Positions 45,661 to 56,235 of a stretch of DNA of 64,000 nt are shown here, piece by piece. The position numbers were made by a program, and so were the translations under genes. Within the stretch, counting starts at the first letter, position 1. The number at the start of each line of letters is the position of its first letter. The notes beneath the pieces are model-generated. The model was not told the DNA's origin. It ran no database searches and worked only from the letters and a program-made list of their open reading frames with translations. The DNA comes from Panicum virgatum (taxonomy: Eukaryota > Streptophyta > Magnoliopsida > Poales > Poaceae): positions 7,614,506-7,678,505 of the forward strand of contig NC_053137.1 in assembly GCF_016808335.1 (NCBI RefSeq), in the 5' to 3' direction.

Positions 45661-46230
45661 CTTTACAAACTAAACCTAATCTCGATCTGAGCTAGGGTTC
45701 ATGGGTAATGGAACCAATGACACAAAGAATGGAAGGAAAACCTTGTTAGCAGAGGTCTCCATGGGAAGATGCGGTGGCGAGTCCACATCCATGTCCAAGG
45801 AGTCACCAGCCATAGAGGCAACGGCTTCCCCCAGATCCCACGCCACCTCGGCCGCGAGCGCAGCCTCCACCTCGAGGCCTCGAGCGAGGCTGTCGCGCTG
45901 CATCTTCGTCCGCCGCAGTCGTCCTCCATAGCAGCTGTCCGTCCGCCGTCGCTGCCGGTCGCCGCTGCTGCCGCCGGAACCGTCCGCTACAGCCGCCGCC
46001 GCCTTTTTTTTTTTTCTTTCGATGTATTGGGGGATCGATGGTTTCACGGGTCGGAACCGCAAACCAGGAGCAGCGGACCATCGCTTGGGTAACACTGGTC
46101 CGGCTCCAACCCGTGCTGTGGACCGGAGACATCGGGTCGATCCGGGTCGGGTGGAGGCCAGTACCCGGTTTTGCCGAACCAACGAACAGGGCGAGTTTCA
46201 GTTGCTCGAGTATTGTGAAGTGTGAACTAA

Positions 46231-46552
46231 CGCTGTGTTTAGTTCCAAAAATCAAAATTCTAATTTTTTTTCCGGCATCTGCATGGAGACTTAAATTCAG
46301 ACAAAATAAAAAACACATTGCACAGTTTGCCTGTAAATCACGAGACGAATCTAATGAACCTAATTAGGCCGTAATTAGACGATAAATTGCTACAGTAAAT
46401 AATCTCTAATGACGGATTAGTTAGGCTCATTAGATTCGTCTCGCGATTTACAGACGAGTTCTGTAATTTATTTTATAATTAGTCTACGTTTAGTACTTCA
46501 AATGTAGAAATATGTCATTTTAAAAACTTTACAGACCGCAACTAAACACGGC
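46231..46552. mobile_element. PIF/Harbinger-like MITE, about 322 bp
   Basis: TIRs CGCTGTGTTTAGTTCC and GCAACTAAACACGGC with internal GAGACGAATCTAATG/CATTAGATTCGTCTC words. Flanks TAA and CAA suggest a 3-bp TSD with one change. Blocks D1 (about 23800-23825) and D3 (about 54250-54275) read through the site without it. Confidence 0.82.
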
Positions 46553-46890
46553 CCAAATTTTGCTTTCAGCACATAAATGGGTTGCTCGAGTGGGCTGTTG
46601 TGCAGATCTAATCCATTTGGTTTCGCTTTCGTGGATCCAATGGTGGGTGGGCCCTATTGGGCCTTATCTGGCGGGCATCAAGAAGCGTACTGCGGCCCCT
46701 TCACACTATTGCGTGGTCCACGATGCGCCTTTCTTGTGCGCAGAATTTTAGTTGGAAAAATTAGATATGAAAGTTAGATATATACCTCAACAAGTGATTC
46801 ATAACTATGAGTAATTTTGTTTTGCTGGATTTCAATCACCGCCTTATACAAAATCAAGTTAAAGCCAACTATCTTTCCCTTTATATATGA
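46553..46890 (-). repeat. Duplicated block D2, part 2, with an empty MULE site
   Basis: Reverse complement of D1 23529-23830 joined directly to 15735-15760. At 46845-46853 the single TATACAAAA is the unoccupied target of the element at 15761-23519. Shared words include GGGTTGCTCGAGTGGGCTG and GGATTTCAATCACCG. Confidence 0.82.
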
Positions 46891-47020
46891 ACAAAATACT
46901 TTTGTATCATATTCATGGATACATTTTTTCCTTGCCCCTGCGTCGCCCACGCTAGGGTGACTCAGGCGGCGACCTCCCAGCACCGCTGCCGGCCACCTCC
47001 TCTCGCCTCGGGTAGAAGTT

Positions 47021-47213
47021 ATACTATCGCACTTGGTTATGTTTAGATAATATAAATATTTTTATTTGTTTCGGAACAATTTCTATCTCTAGAATATTTT
47101 TATTGTTCCCAAATAACTTATATCTCTAGAATATTTTTTATTTTATCTTGGAACATTTTATTTTATTCTAAAATATTTTTTATCTTAAAAATATTTTACT
47201 TGTGCGATAGTAT
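47021..47213. mobile_element. Probable AT-rich foldback MITE
   Basis: ATACTATCGCACTTG at the left and GTGCGATAGTAT at the right are inverted copies enclosing 190 bp of AT-rich sequence with repeated CTAGAATATTTTT. The TSD is not clear. Confidence 0.5.
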
Positions 47214-47739
47214 GATTTCTAGTCGCACGTGTGATAAATAGACGCTAAGCCTCGCGTATCCTTGCCGTCGGCGGAGGGACTCGCGGGAAGCTCCCTGGGT
47301 TGGCGACGACAGGGTCTCTTGTTGTGGTGACCGGGTGCTTCGCACGAGGGCTGCGCGCGGCGGCACCTGTAGCCGGTGGCGGCGGGCTCGTCCCTGGCGT
47401 CGTGGCTCGTGTTTTCGCGGCCTCGGCGGCCGGATCCGGCAAGCGTGCAGCGGCCCCCGCCCGGTGAGCTCGGGCGCTGCGGTGTCGGTTGGGGCTTCTC
47501 TCGGCGGCCGTGCGGATCCGCGGCTCTGGGGGCTGTTGCTGGCTAGGCACGGGGGTGCCAACGTTCATCCTCAGCCACCGATGAAATATGAAGTAACATT
47601 TTGTTCTCATTCTCTTGTCTTGTGCCGCTGACCGGAGCAACGCATGGCCCCACGAATTCAAACAGCATGGGCTCAAAAGTCCTCGGCATGGGGCTCAAGG
47701 AGCAGACAGTAGCGTACGTGCAACGCGGCGCTGTTAGGA
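47214..47739. other. GC-rich sequence without a supported gene
   Basis: Frames on both strands (for example 47561-47196 minus) are Arg/Pro/Ala-rich with no domain. From about 47740 the sequence is the flank of NB-ARC block C. Confidence 0.4.
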
Positions 47740-48890
47740 AACTGCGTGGGAGTGCCGACATCACGGGTCCTCGACTGTGACTGCACTCCATGGTAGGAAA
47801 AGGATGGTCCAGTTCTGACTGAATGGTCGAGTTCGCATCGAAGACTCTGGCTAGTAGCACCAGTTCGACGTTTTAGTCACGGCATCTGGATCTAGTCGGA
47901 GAATCGAGACAGGACAGCGATCGAGCAGAGGTTAACTTTCAGGCGAGCAGTTTCAGTTTTTTTTGAACGCCTCTCATCTGGGTACAGCTGTAGCATCTGT
48001 TCATACACGCACGCACGCACCACTCTACACACGCACACCACACTCACACCACACGTGTATAAGCAGACCTACAACTACACACAGATATGAAGACCGCGTC
48101 CTTCTGGAAATCACCGGAAACCTCCAAGGCTCCGTAGGCAACGGGCGCGTTGCAGTCCCTTTGTGGCACTACGCGTGAGAGGCAAACACTTGGAATCCAT
48201 CCAAGCGGAGACTATACAAATAGGGAACTACTGTTCCGGTGGGAAAATCACGAGTTCGAGCGCGCTCGAACCGTGACCGGCGGCCTCCACACCCGGAGGT
48301 CTCGCCACCCGAGCTACGGCTCGGTCCCCGAGCAGTTTCTGTTAGTACAGAGAATGTCCGAATCTGAACAGCCTGAATTTGATTCTGCATCTCTAGCTAG
48401 TACAGTAGTACTGATGGAAACAGCAAACCTTTTCGGTCTCACAAAAAAAAACCTTTTCACTTTCTGCAATTTAGCACCTGTTGACTGGGAAAGCAAAATT
48501 GTGGAGATTACTCTCTCGGCTGGCACAAGTCCAGTTACAGATCGAAACAGAGCAAGCATCATACATTATGTTATCAGATTGGAGCATCTCACAGCATGCA
48601 GCCAAAGCCCGAAAGATCCATGATTGGCTCCACAAAAAGGTGCTCATCTCAATCTCACAACCGAACACAAGTGACCAAGCACATGACCATGACGCATTCC
48701 TGGCAAAATAATCTTCAGGGTTCAAATGAACAAATGGAGAACTCGAGCCTGATAACAAAGGCGGGCGATTGTAACATCCATCTGGAGGAGCGAAACCAGC
48801 AAGAAGCAATTCATTGCATTACATCTCTTCAAATTATGTGGCATAAACATAATACATTGTTCTGTTTACAATAAAAGTTAAAACACATCC
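47740..48890 (-). repeat. Flank of NB-ARC block C (inverted copy of block B flank)
   Basis: Reverse complement of about 36800-36190, interrupted by a SINE (47955-48328). Shared words include AAAAGGATGGTCC and AGCGAAACCAGCAAGAAGCA. Confidence 0.75.
47955..48328 (-). mobile_element. tRNA-derived SINE, 374 bp
   Basis: Flanked by the perfect 11-bp duplication CGAGCAGTTTC (47944-47954 and 48329-48339). On the minus strand the head has an A box TAGCTCGGGTGG (48316-48305) and a B box GGTTCGAGCG (48272-48263); the other end is T-rich (47957-47964). Block B at about 36620 lacks it. Confidence 0.88.
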
Positions 48891-48893
48891 TAA

Positions 48894-49667
48894 GAGCAAC
48901 TACAAGAGCTTAGCAAAATTCCACTCTCTATATTCACATTTAGCTATTCATTTGACTACGATTTCTTCTTCAAATTTCGGCACAATCCAACAAACTCTCC
49001 AAATCTCCTCTCCGTATTCTGTATAGCGACCAACCCACCACCCACCTCCTCTGCGCAATCCCTTCCCCATCGGCGAGGTTCAGCAGAGCACCACGCAAAC
49101 AGCTCCCTTCTCCCTCTCCATGGCGCTTCTCCTCCACCACGCCTACCTTCCTCCTCCACGCTTGGGTGGATTCCGCTCTTCTTGCAGTTGGGTTCTCGTT
49201 CTCGAGCAAGCCGAGATTCTTCACCTTCTCTGTTCATGTAGCTTTTGATTCGTGTGCTTATCATGGTTCCCTATGAAATCCATCCATCCGCCCTTCCATG
49301 GTTCGATTAGGCTCTTGTTCATCACGCAAGGCCGGCTCTGCTAGACATCATAGCGCTCTGCGGGAGGGCAAGACGGAGATGAAGGCGGGCCAGCCGGCGG
49401 CGCTGCTCCTGCTTGACCGGCGGGTGACAACCGCGAGCTGGATGGGCTGCCGCGGGAGGGCGGGACGGAGACACGCGCGGGGCGCCGGGGCGGGAAGAAG
49501 CAGTATGGCGAGCTCACTCCTTCGGCAAAGATGCCGACCGAGGGGGCCGGGTTGCCGAGCTGGAAAGAGAAGCGAGCCGGAAAGATAGTCTGTTGCATCC
49601 GGATTTTACAGAGATTTTTTCATTTTTAGCTAATCCAAAGGATATACAGAGGCTGTTAGAGTTGCTC
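48894..49667. mobile_element. PIF/Harbinger-like element, 774 bp, with GC-rich cargo
   Basis: Ends GAGCAACTACAAGAGC and GCTGTTAGAGTTGCTC are flanked by TAA on both sides (48891-48893 and 49668-49670). It interrupts the 3' flank of NB-ARC copy C; block B lacks this element between its corresponding flanks. The interior (49000-49580) is GC-rich with frames on both strands lacking a recognised domain. Confidence 0.75.
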
Positions 49668-49758
49668 TAACAGGTAACAAACACATGTTCAAGTATCCTC
49701 CTACCTAAGCCTGATAATCACATCACAAAAATTCAAAAAAAAAACAAAAAGAAGAAAG

Positions 49759-51234
49759 CTACATTCCTCTTCCCATAGAACGCTTCCGCTTGGCACCTGT
49801 GTTTTTTATCGCCGGGATCTCACAAGTATAGACGTGGCTATAGTAAGGTGGTATCTGAGACTTCCATACTAGGACCTCAAATTTGCCATGGGGCTTAACG
49901 CTTCCATATATCACATCATCCATTCTTATCTTTGGAACTTCCTCTTCTGAAGAGCGTTGATGCTGATGATAAATCACCACGTCTTCGGAAGGGGCAGCCA
50001 TTCTACCTATATGTGCAATTCTGTTCTCGCCCAAAAGATCAAATGGATGCTGACCAAATCTTGATACGCGCTGCTGGATGAAGCATCTAAAGAAGGCCAA
50101 AACCTTGGACCAGAATAAGCCATTAAAGTTATCCCTTAGCAGACGAGCAACAATGCTCGCATCGAGGAAGCAACTTCTCTGCACCTTGGCTATCTCCATG
50201 GCCAGGTGCGTGAGCCTTGGATGCATCTCAGGATCTGTGCTTCCGAATGTCAGCGTCTTGAAGAAATACCAGTACGCCTCACGGGAAGGGTGCTTCAGAT
50301 TCAAAGGCTTTGTTGTTCCAAACTTTACAATGTTGTCAAACCGGCTTGTAAGTATGATTTTACTACCCCTTGGCACATACTGTCTAGAAGCAGAAAACAA
50401 CCTATTCAGTGCTTCTTCACTGACATCCCCATCTAACTCAACAACAACTAGCAATCTTCCATCTTTGTTCGAATCTGACATGTGATTTTGAAGTTTTGTT
50501 GCACATCCTTCTCTGAAAGTAGCTACCTCATCATCTGTGAAACCATGGATGCGGAAAAATAAGATATTTGAGAAATGGCCAAATACTCTTTCATCCTTGC
50601 ACACATTAGCGACAAGGGTGCTCTTTCCAACATATCTTGGTCCAACAATTGGCAGGACCTCTAATTTTTCAGCACCATGAGGTTGTGTGTTCAGCAGGAA
50701 GTTGATGACTAGTTGTGCTTCTATCTGGCACCCAAACATGCAGTTGGCCAGCTGCAGATGCATGCTGTAAGGTTGGCTGCACAGGCGAGGATAGCTCGCC
50801 AAATACAGGACGAGCTCATTTACATCACGAATCATGGAGCTCAAATTGTCAAGCGTCTCTTGCAGTTCTTTCAAAGGCAGAGCAGCTCTACTGGAGAAAC
50901 ATAGGTGCTTTACAGAATTTACTATAGACAGAGACGAAGAGCGACTCACAACCTGATCTTTGGCATCCTCCTCATCATGATGTTGGTATCTGATAGCGTC
51001 GAGCACGTAGTAGCCTCGGTGCATGGCATCGCTTAGCATAACCAGCCGGAGGAGCATGGGTTGGTTTGTGATGTGCCGTCCCATGGCCTCGTCGATGATC
51101 ACTTGTGCCCGGAGCAGGAGCCTGCGCAGGCAATCCTTCACATCCAGTGGCATGGGCTTGGAGTATTTGCTGATGATAAAATTTATGGATCTAGTGATCA
51201 ACTCACCAAGGACTGCAGAGAGGAGAACGTCCAT
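49759..51234 (-). CDS. NB-ARC protein without LRRs, copy C (intact, 491 aa)
   Basis: A probable cytoplasmic or nuclear nucleotide-binding switch protein related to the NB-ARC part of plant immune receptors. I chose the ATG at 51234 because MDVLLSAVLGEL is the start shared by copies A and B; the frame is open 29 codons further upstream. Residues 1-160 are helical and resemble an Rx-type N-terminal domain. The NB part has P-loop GPRYVGKST (198-206), kinase-2-like LLVVVELDGD (261-270) and RNBS-B-like GSKIILTSR (290-298). GLPL and MHD motifs are not evident and no LRR follows. Instead a C-terminal segment (about 410-491) ends in a basic KRKR tail (483-486) that could be a nuclear signal. The gene is intronless in the coding part. 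It is the only undamaged copy of three here, so it is the best candidate for a functional gene; its biological role is unknown. Confidence 0.88.
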   Translation of the reverse strand: MDVLLSAVLGELITRSINFIISKYSKPMPLDVKDCLRRLLLRAQVIIDEAMGRHITNQPMLLRLVMLSDAMHRGYYVLDAIRYQHHDEEDAKDQVVSRSSSLSIVNSVKHLCFSSRAALPLKELQETLDNLSSMIRDVNELVLYLASYPRLCSQPYSMHLQLANCMFGCQIEAQLVINFLLNTQPHGAEKLEVLPIVGPRYVGKSTLVANVCKDERVFGHFSNILFFRIHGFTDDEVATFREGCATKLQNHMSDSNKDGRLLVVVELDGDVSEEALNRLFSASRQYVPRGSKIILTSRFDNIVKFGTTKPLNLKHPSREAYWYFFKTLTFGSTDPEMHPRLTHLAMEIAKVQRSCFLDASIVARLLRDNFNGLFWSKVLAFFRCFIQQRVSRFGQHPFDLLGENRIAHIGRMAAPSEDVVIYHQHQRSSEEEVPKIRMDDVIYGSVKPHGKFEVLVWKSQIPPYYSHVYTCEIPAIKNTGAKRKRSMGRGM

Positions 51235-51560
51235 TTCTTCAAACTCTCTACAGGAAGATAACACAGCTGGTGGGAAGAATGAGCAGAAGAAGCTGGAGTG
51301 TAATGTAATGATATTTATCAAGAATAACTACAGAGACAGAGATTGCTGGTTCAAGCGGTCGAGACGTCGCGTCCAATAGTCCACGCACATGTATTGACCA
51401 TCTTAAATTTGGTGTTTCATTCTTCCTGCTTCTCCATTTTTTTGATCTAGCATTCCAAATGGGTATAGATCTAGAGGTACAAACCCCTGAAAGTCGAGCT
51501 GTGCCAATTAAGATGTAGAAGCGACGCCGCCTGCAACAAGTCAACAACGTCCATGAAATT
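51235..51560 (-). promoter_or_regulatory. Upstream region of NB-ARC copy C
   Basis: Matches the 5' flanks of copies A and B (for example the TTTTTTTGATCTA and CTTCCTGCTTCTCC words), so the promoter-proximal DNA was duplicated with the gene. I do not see a confident TATA box. Confidence 0.45.
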
Positions 51561-52043
51561 CCACTTTCAGAATAAAAAAATAGGGCCGTGCAATTTCAAT
51601 ACTTTTTCATGCAAGTGTACGTGCATATAAAACAAAGCAAGAATCGCTGAACCGAACACAAAATAGAAAGGAAACAGGATAGAGTAAATTTGAAGCCGAT
51701 GCAGTGCAACCATATGAAATCGTTAGAATTCCAACTCTTTTTGCGGGCCATCGATTCCTTGGAGGAGCTGATGATCGTTTCCTCCATTCCATATCTCCGT
51801 TTGGCAAACCAATCATGCAAACGAAAACATAATGAATTTATCAAAATATATAAAAAAACATGCAAGTCACAGCACCCGGATTTACTCTGGGGCTGCTGCA
51901 TTTGCATGGAGTAAAACAATGACAAGCAATTTGTTGTCTCATGAAAATCTAATTAAGCTTCACCAACACGCATAATTCCGTTAAAACAAAACACAAGACA
52001 AGGAAGTTGTTTCAGTTTTTTTCTTTAACTCGTGACATGCTAC

Positions 52044-52373
52044 GTCCGTGTTTAGATCCAAAATTTTTTTTGGCCAAAAACATCACATCAAATGTTTGGA
52101 CACATGCATGGAGTATTAAATGTGGACAAAATAAAAAATCAATTGCACGCCTGTAAATTGCGAGACGAATCTTTTGAGTCTAATTGCGCCATGATTTTAA
52201 AATATAGTGCCACAGTAAATATTTACTAATGACGGATTAATTAGGCTTAGTAGATTCGTCTCGCAGATTACATGTGAAATCTGTAATTTGTTTTGTTATT
52301 AATTTACGTTTAATATTTCAAATGTGTGTCCGAATGCTTCAAAAAAATTATCTGTAAAGAACTAAACACGACC
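52044..52373. mobile_element. PIF/Harbinger-like MITE, about 330 bp
   Basis: Ends GTCCGTGTTTAGATCC and GAACTAAACACGACC with internal GCGAGACGAATC and GATTCGTCTCGC place it in the same family as 1667-2011. The 3-bp flanks (TAC/TGA) do not match, so boundaries are approximate. Confidence 0.7.
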
Positions 52374-52431
52374 TGATTTTTTTTTTTGCAAATAGCCTTC
52401 TACATACTGCATCAGTCTGATATTGAAGAAA

Positions 52432-52677
52432 CTAAGAAAGTGTCACGCTATTTTCCATAGAATGCTTCCTCTTAGAAGGCGTTCCAGCTCTGGTTGTGGG
52501 GAGCACGTTGGACGGCAGCTTGGGCGGGGAGTCTCGCTTGGCACGTCGGCAACTAGGTCTCAGACGACGCGGGAGACGGCAAGGGAAAAGGTTTGAACCA
52601 TACAGTAGCTCTTGAATGCTACTACTCTTCTCAAGGAGATGCAAGCATGCAGCAAAATCTTCATCAATTTGCAGATG
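52432..52677 (-). other. Exon-like frame of unknown function
   Basis: After an acceptor context (TTAGAACACAG) a minus-strand frame reads HLQIDEDFAACLHLLEKSSS and continues to a basic stretch ending PSKRKHSMENS and a stop at 52432. The ending loosely resembles the AKRKRSMGRG tail of the NB-ARC copies, which may be chance. No upstream exon is recognised. Confidence 0.3.
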
Positions 52678-52948
52678 CTGTGTTCTAAAAAAAAGAATGA
52701 ATGAATGAGAAAGGAGGAAGCAAGGAAGAAATCCCCTGTTGCTGCGATTCCTGTGGAGCTGGGCTGAAGGAATAGTTTTCCACGGCCCATGAAATCCCCA
52801 GAAGCACATTTGCAAACGGCACCCTCTAAAACTCAGGCTCTCCCAAATGTACCCACTACCCATCCTCCCCCAATCCCGCAGCGCAGAGCACAGTGGATAG
52901 GGTTTAGAAATTGGGTTAATTGGATTCATACTATTACAACTTTCACAA

Positions 52949-53424
52949 GTTGGAGATATGCTATTACAATTCACTATATTAGAGATATGCCATCAGAATA
53001 CCTCTCTTCCCTTTTTGGGCCCACTCATAGGGTACCCCTTCCTTGTATTTCTCCGTACAGACATTTTTACCCCTTTGTAAAAATGTCGCGGCCTCCAAAC
53101 GGCGGCGCGTCGAGGCCTCCTGGCAGACTCCGTGGTGCGGCTTGCTGGCGGATCCCGCGGCGGCGCGTCGAGGCCTGTTGGCGCCTGGCGGACTCCGCGG
53201 CATGGCCTGCTGGCGGACCCCGCGGCGGCGGCAGGGGGGTCGCGGTCGTCAGGCGGGGTGGGGGGGGGGGCTCGTAGCAGATGGATGTGCACTTACAGAG
53301 GGGTAAAAATGTCTATGCGAAGAAATACAAGGGAGGGGTACCCTGCGGGTGGGCCCAAGGAGGGGAGAGAGATATTTTGATGGCATATCTTCAATATAGT
53401 GAATTGTAATAGCATATCTCCAAC
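52949..53424. mobile_element. Long-TIR element, 476 bp, with GC-rich core
   Basis: The two arms are inverted copies for more than 120 bp, starting GTTGGAGATATGCTATTAC at the left and ending GTAATAGCATATCTCCAAC at the right, around a GC-rich core with repeated GGCGGCGCGTCGAGGCCT words. TIRs this long suggest a Mutator-like element, but I found no convincing TSD. Confidence 0.72.
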
Positions 53425-54063
53425 GTTCGGGGCCGCAGCCGTCTGATCAGTGTAGAGACGCTCGCCGCCGGCTGTGCACGCAGTCGGACGAGATTGGTCC
53501 GGCCGCTGGCGCCGGCAGTCCTGTTTTCTTCTTGGGCGGCGATGATCCGGCTCCTCGCCGGCAAGAGCTTCTGACTTATAAGCAGGCCCCATGTGTTAGT
53601 CGGTCCAACTCAGTGTTTACGTGTATTTCCATGCTAGGAACAATATTTAAAAGGTCTACTCAATGCCTATGAATGTGTGATTCTCTTCATAGAACGAAAC
53701 CACAGACCTGGCAAAACAGATTAAAGAAAGCAATTGCATATTCTGAATAAAGAGCGTGGTAAAGAAAGTAGAATGAAAATGCATATACAGTGTACTCTGT
53801 TACTCTATGCTATAACAAACTACAGTACCTTACTTTTAGAGAAATTGCATAAATCACAACATAGCTGACTCTCATGTACATAGCATTTTAGATGTAGCTA
53901 AAGTAACTTAAAATTCTGGCCATGCTTATTCCCGTTAACCTTGCATTCAAGCTCAGTAACCTTGCAGGTCTCGGCTATATAGTCTGTAATTGCCACAAGA
54001 ACTTCGCAGTCTAACCTCTAATTTGCAGTCTACGCTGTTGTCACCTTGTAAAATCTTAAATCA
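53425..54063. other. No recognisable feature
   Basis: The first 170 bp are GC-rich without a gene. The rest is AT-rich sequence without repeats or frames I can support. Confidence 0.4.
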
Positions 54064-56235
54064 ATGTTTCAGTTAGTGAAACTAAATGGACTCGATCTCC
54101 ACAACAGCCCACTCGAGCAACCCATTAATGTGATGAAACCAAAATTTGGTTCACACTTCACATTACTAAAGCAACTGAAACATAGTGAACTGAAAACATT
54201 AAACAATCATGTGATGAAAGCAACAGCCCACTCGAGCAACCCATGTGATGAAAGCAAAATTTGGTCCACACTTCACAATACTCGAGCAGCTGAAATATTA
54301 TGTACATAGTGAACCTGATCAACATTCAATAATCATGTACAATCAAGCCAGATAATGGCTGCACTTCGTATGCCAAATGGAAAAAGATGAATGCAACAGT
54401 ACACCCACATTAATACATTCTGCACATACTTTAAGCTCAAGCCAACTAGTGTAGTAGTGTTCACCTCATAGGAAAATCACTGAATTTACCTAGTGAATTC
54501 TTACACTGCTGCACTAGTAACTGATACTGGTGTCTTACCAAAAAAAAAAGAAAAAAGGGCAAGCACTATCAAGATTGAAGAAGAAGAAAACTAATGAACC
54601 TGCATTGAAGGCTATGCAGGTAGCATCAATTCAGGTGTAAGTAAAGAAAAAACAACACGCTGTGTTTTCTATCTCAACACCTTGTCAGTTCTGAAGGATT
54701 CAGGTTCTCTGTGGGTTACTGCTGGCTGTTAAATTCAGTTCTTACACTGCTGCACTAGTAACTGATACTGGTGTCTTACAAAAAAGAAGGCAAACACTAT
54801 CAAGATTGAAGAAGAAGAAGAAGAAAACTAATAAACCTGTATTGAAGGCTATGCAGGTAGCATCAATTCAGGTGTAAGTAAAGAAAAACCAATACACTTT
54901 GTTTTCTATCTCAACATCTTCTCAGTTCTGAAGGATTCAGGTCTCTGTGAGTTACTGCTGGGCTGGTAGCTATCGAGAAGATCCAGAGGCCGAGCAACTA
55001 TTCTTGAACATCTTGGGATGAGTTGTGAGCCACGTCTCCTGCATACGGAGAGAGTAAAATGTATGATTACAGTATACGATCCAAGTACCCTAGCTTACAA
55101 ACTGCATCTGCAAGTCGCAGGGCACAACAATCACATTATCACAAGAAGTTTATGAAAGACTGAGTAAATAATATTTGTCAGCCTATAAAAGCTGCTGCTA
55201 GATTTGTTTTAAGGCTTAACAATATTAAGTCCACAGTTGTCACATAGTATACCAAGTTAAGTGAATATACACTGCAATTCCACATTTTCATGTTTATCGT
55301 GTTAGTTTCAGAAAATTGCAAAGATTTTTTTTCCTGAAGATCAATGTTTAAAATTGGAAAAAAATATAATGGAATGATGAATTGAGAATTATGTACATAG
55401 TATCTGATGGCAAGAACTTGCCTTTTGTCTGTTTCCTAGAACTGCCTTAGTCGAAGTAAGCTTCTGATGGCACTGCATAAACACCAAATGCTCTTGATAA
55501 AAATGTGGTTGCTGTACAGGATCACTAAGCATCACCAAGATCTTTCCTAACAAACTCACGTATCCATCTTCTATTCTTCTGACCTTAAACTTTTTGAGGT
55601 TTACTACACCAAAAATTTTCAGAAGGTCACACCGCAGGGAACAAAAATATAATTTTAAATCTTTAGAAGTATAGGCAAATTTATCAGAAGAAAAGACGCA
55701 GGCAGTTTGTAGCAGTAAACTATGAATTATTTTGTATGCCCGATTTTGAAATTGTTGATAGTTGGAAAAAAAAGAGAAAAATGACTATAGAAAAATATAA
55801 TAAAGTTGTCTTCCACAGAACAAAATATACATTAGTAATCAGCAATCATAGTTGGAAAAAAGAGAAAAAATGACCATAGGAAAATATAATAAAGTTGCCT
55901 TCCACAGAACAAAATAGACACTAGTAATCAGCGATCAAAGTATACAAGAAGCTCTTCTCTATGTAAAGATGTCCTCTTTCAAGTTGCCAGTAAGCAACAT
56001 ACATGGGAATGTGATCAACTAGGTGGATTTTTTGAGGTAGAACATGCAGTTCGGCAATCTGGAAGCTACATCAATATATTCAGCATATGAGCTTGCATGT
56101 GTAATCTAAATTTTAAAGCAAGCCTACATCTATGTCTCAATTGACTTATTTTATTTCGAGAATACAACAAACTTGAACAAATACATGGAACAAAAGCATG
56201 AAGGAGTACATCCAAGCAGCAGCATATGCATGTCA
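54064..56235 (+). repeat. Duplicated block D3
   Basis: Direct paralogue of D1 (about 23760-25490), ending abruptly at GATCCAGAAGATTACCC. It contains an internal 241-bp tandem duplication (TTACACTGCTGC at 54501 and 54742) and a second local one near 55760-55930 (GAAAAATGACTATAG / GAAAAAATGACCATAGG). It carries empty sites for the hAT element and the MITE found in D2. No gene is supported. Confidence 0.75.

Larger units (their letters stand above)
41498..46194 (-). mobile_element. hAT superfamily transposon, 4.7 kb, with transposase remnant and captured exon
   Basis: TIRs TCGCCCAGTTC and GAACAGGGCGA are flanked by a perfect 8-bp duplication GTTTCAGT (41490-41497 and 46195-46202). Subterminal DNA is full of CCGGTTTGG/CCAAACC-like words, probable transposase sites. 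The transposase is on the minus strand. The paralogous block D3 is uninterrupted at this position (CTCGAGCAGCTGAAATATTA, 54281-54300), which is the empty site. An expansin-like exon is captured near the right end. Confidence 0.9.
51660..52930 (-). repeat. Region shared with the upstream side of the F-box pseudogene
   Basis: Minus-strand segments 52930-52648 and 51795-51660 match 27190-27441 and 27442-27550. The intervening sequence, present only here, contains a MITE (52044-52373) and an exon-like frame (52677-52432). Confidence 0.68.

Noticed and set aside
53043..53380. Plus-strand GC-rich frames
   Set aside because: They span the core and arm of a foldback element and have no domain.
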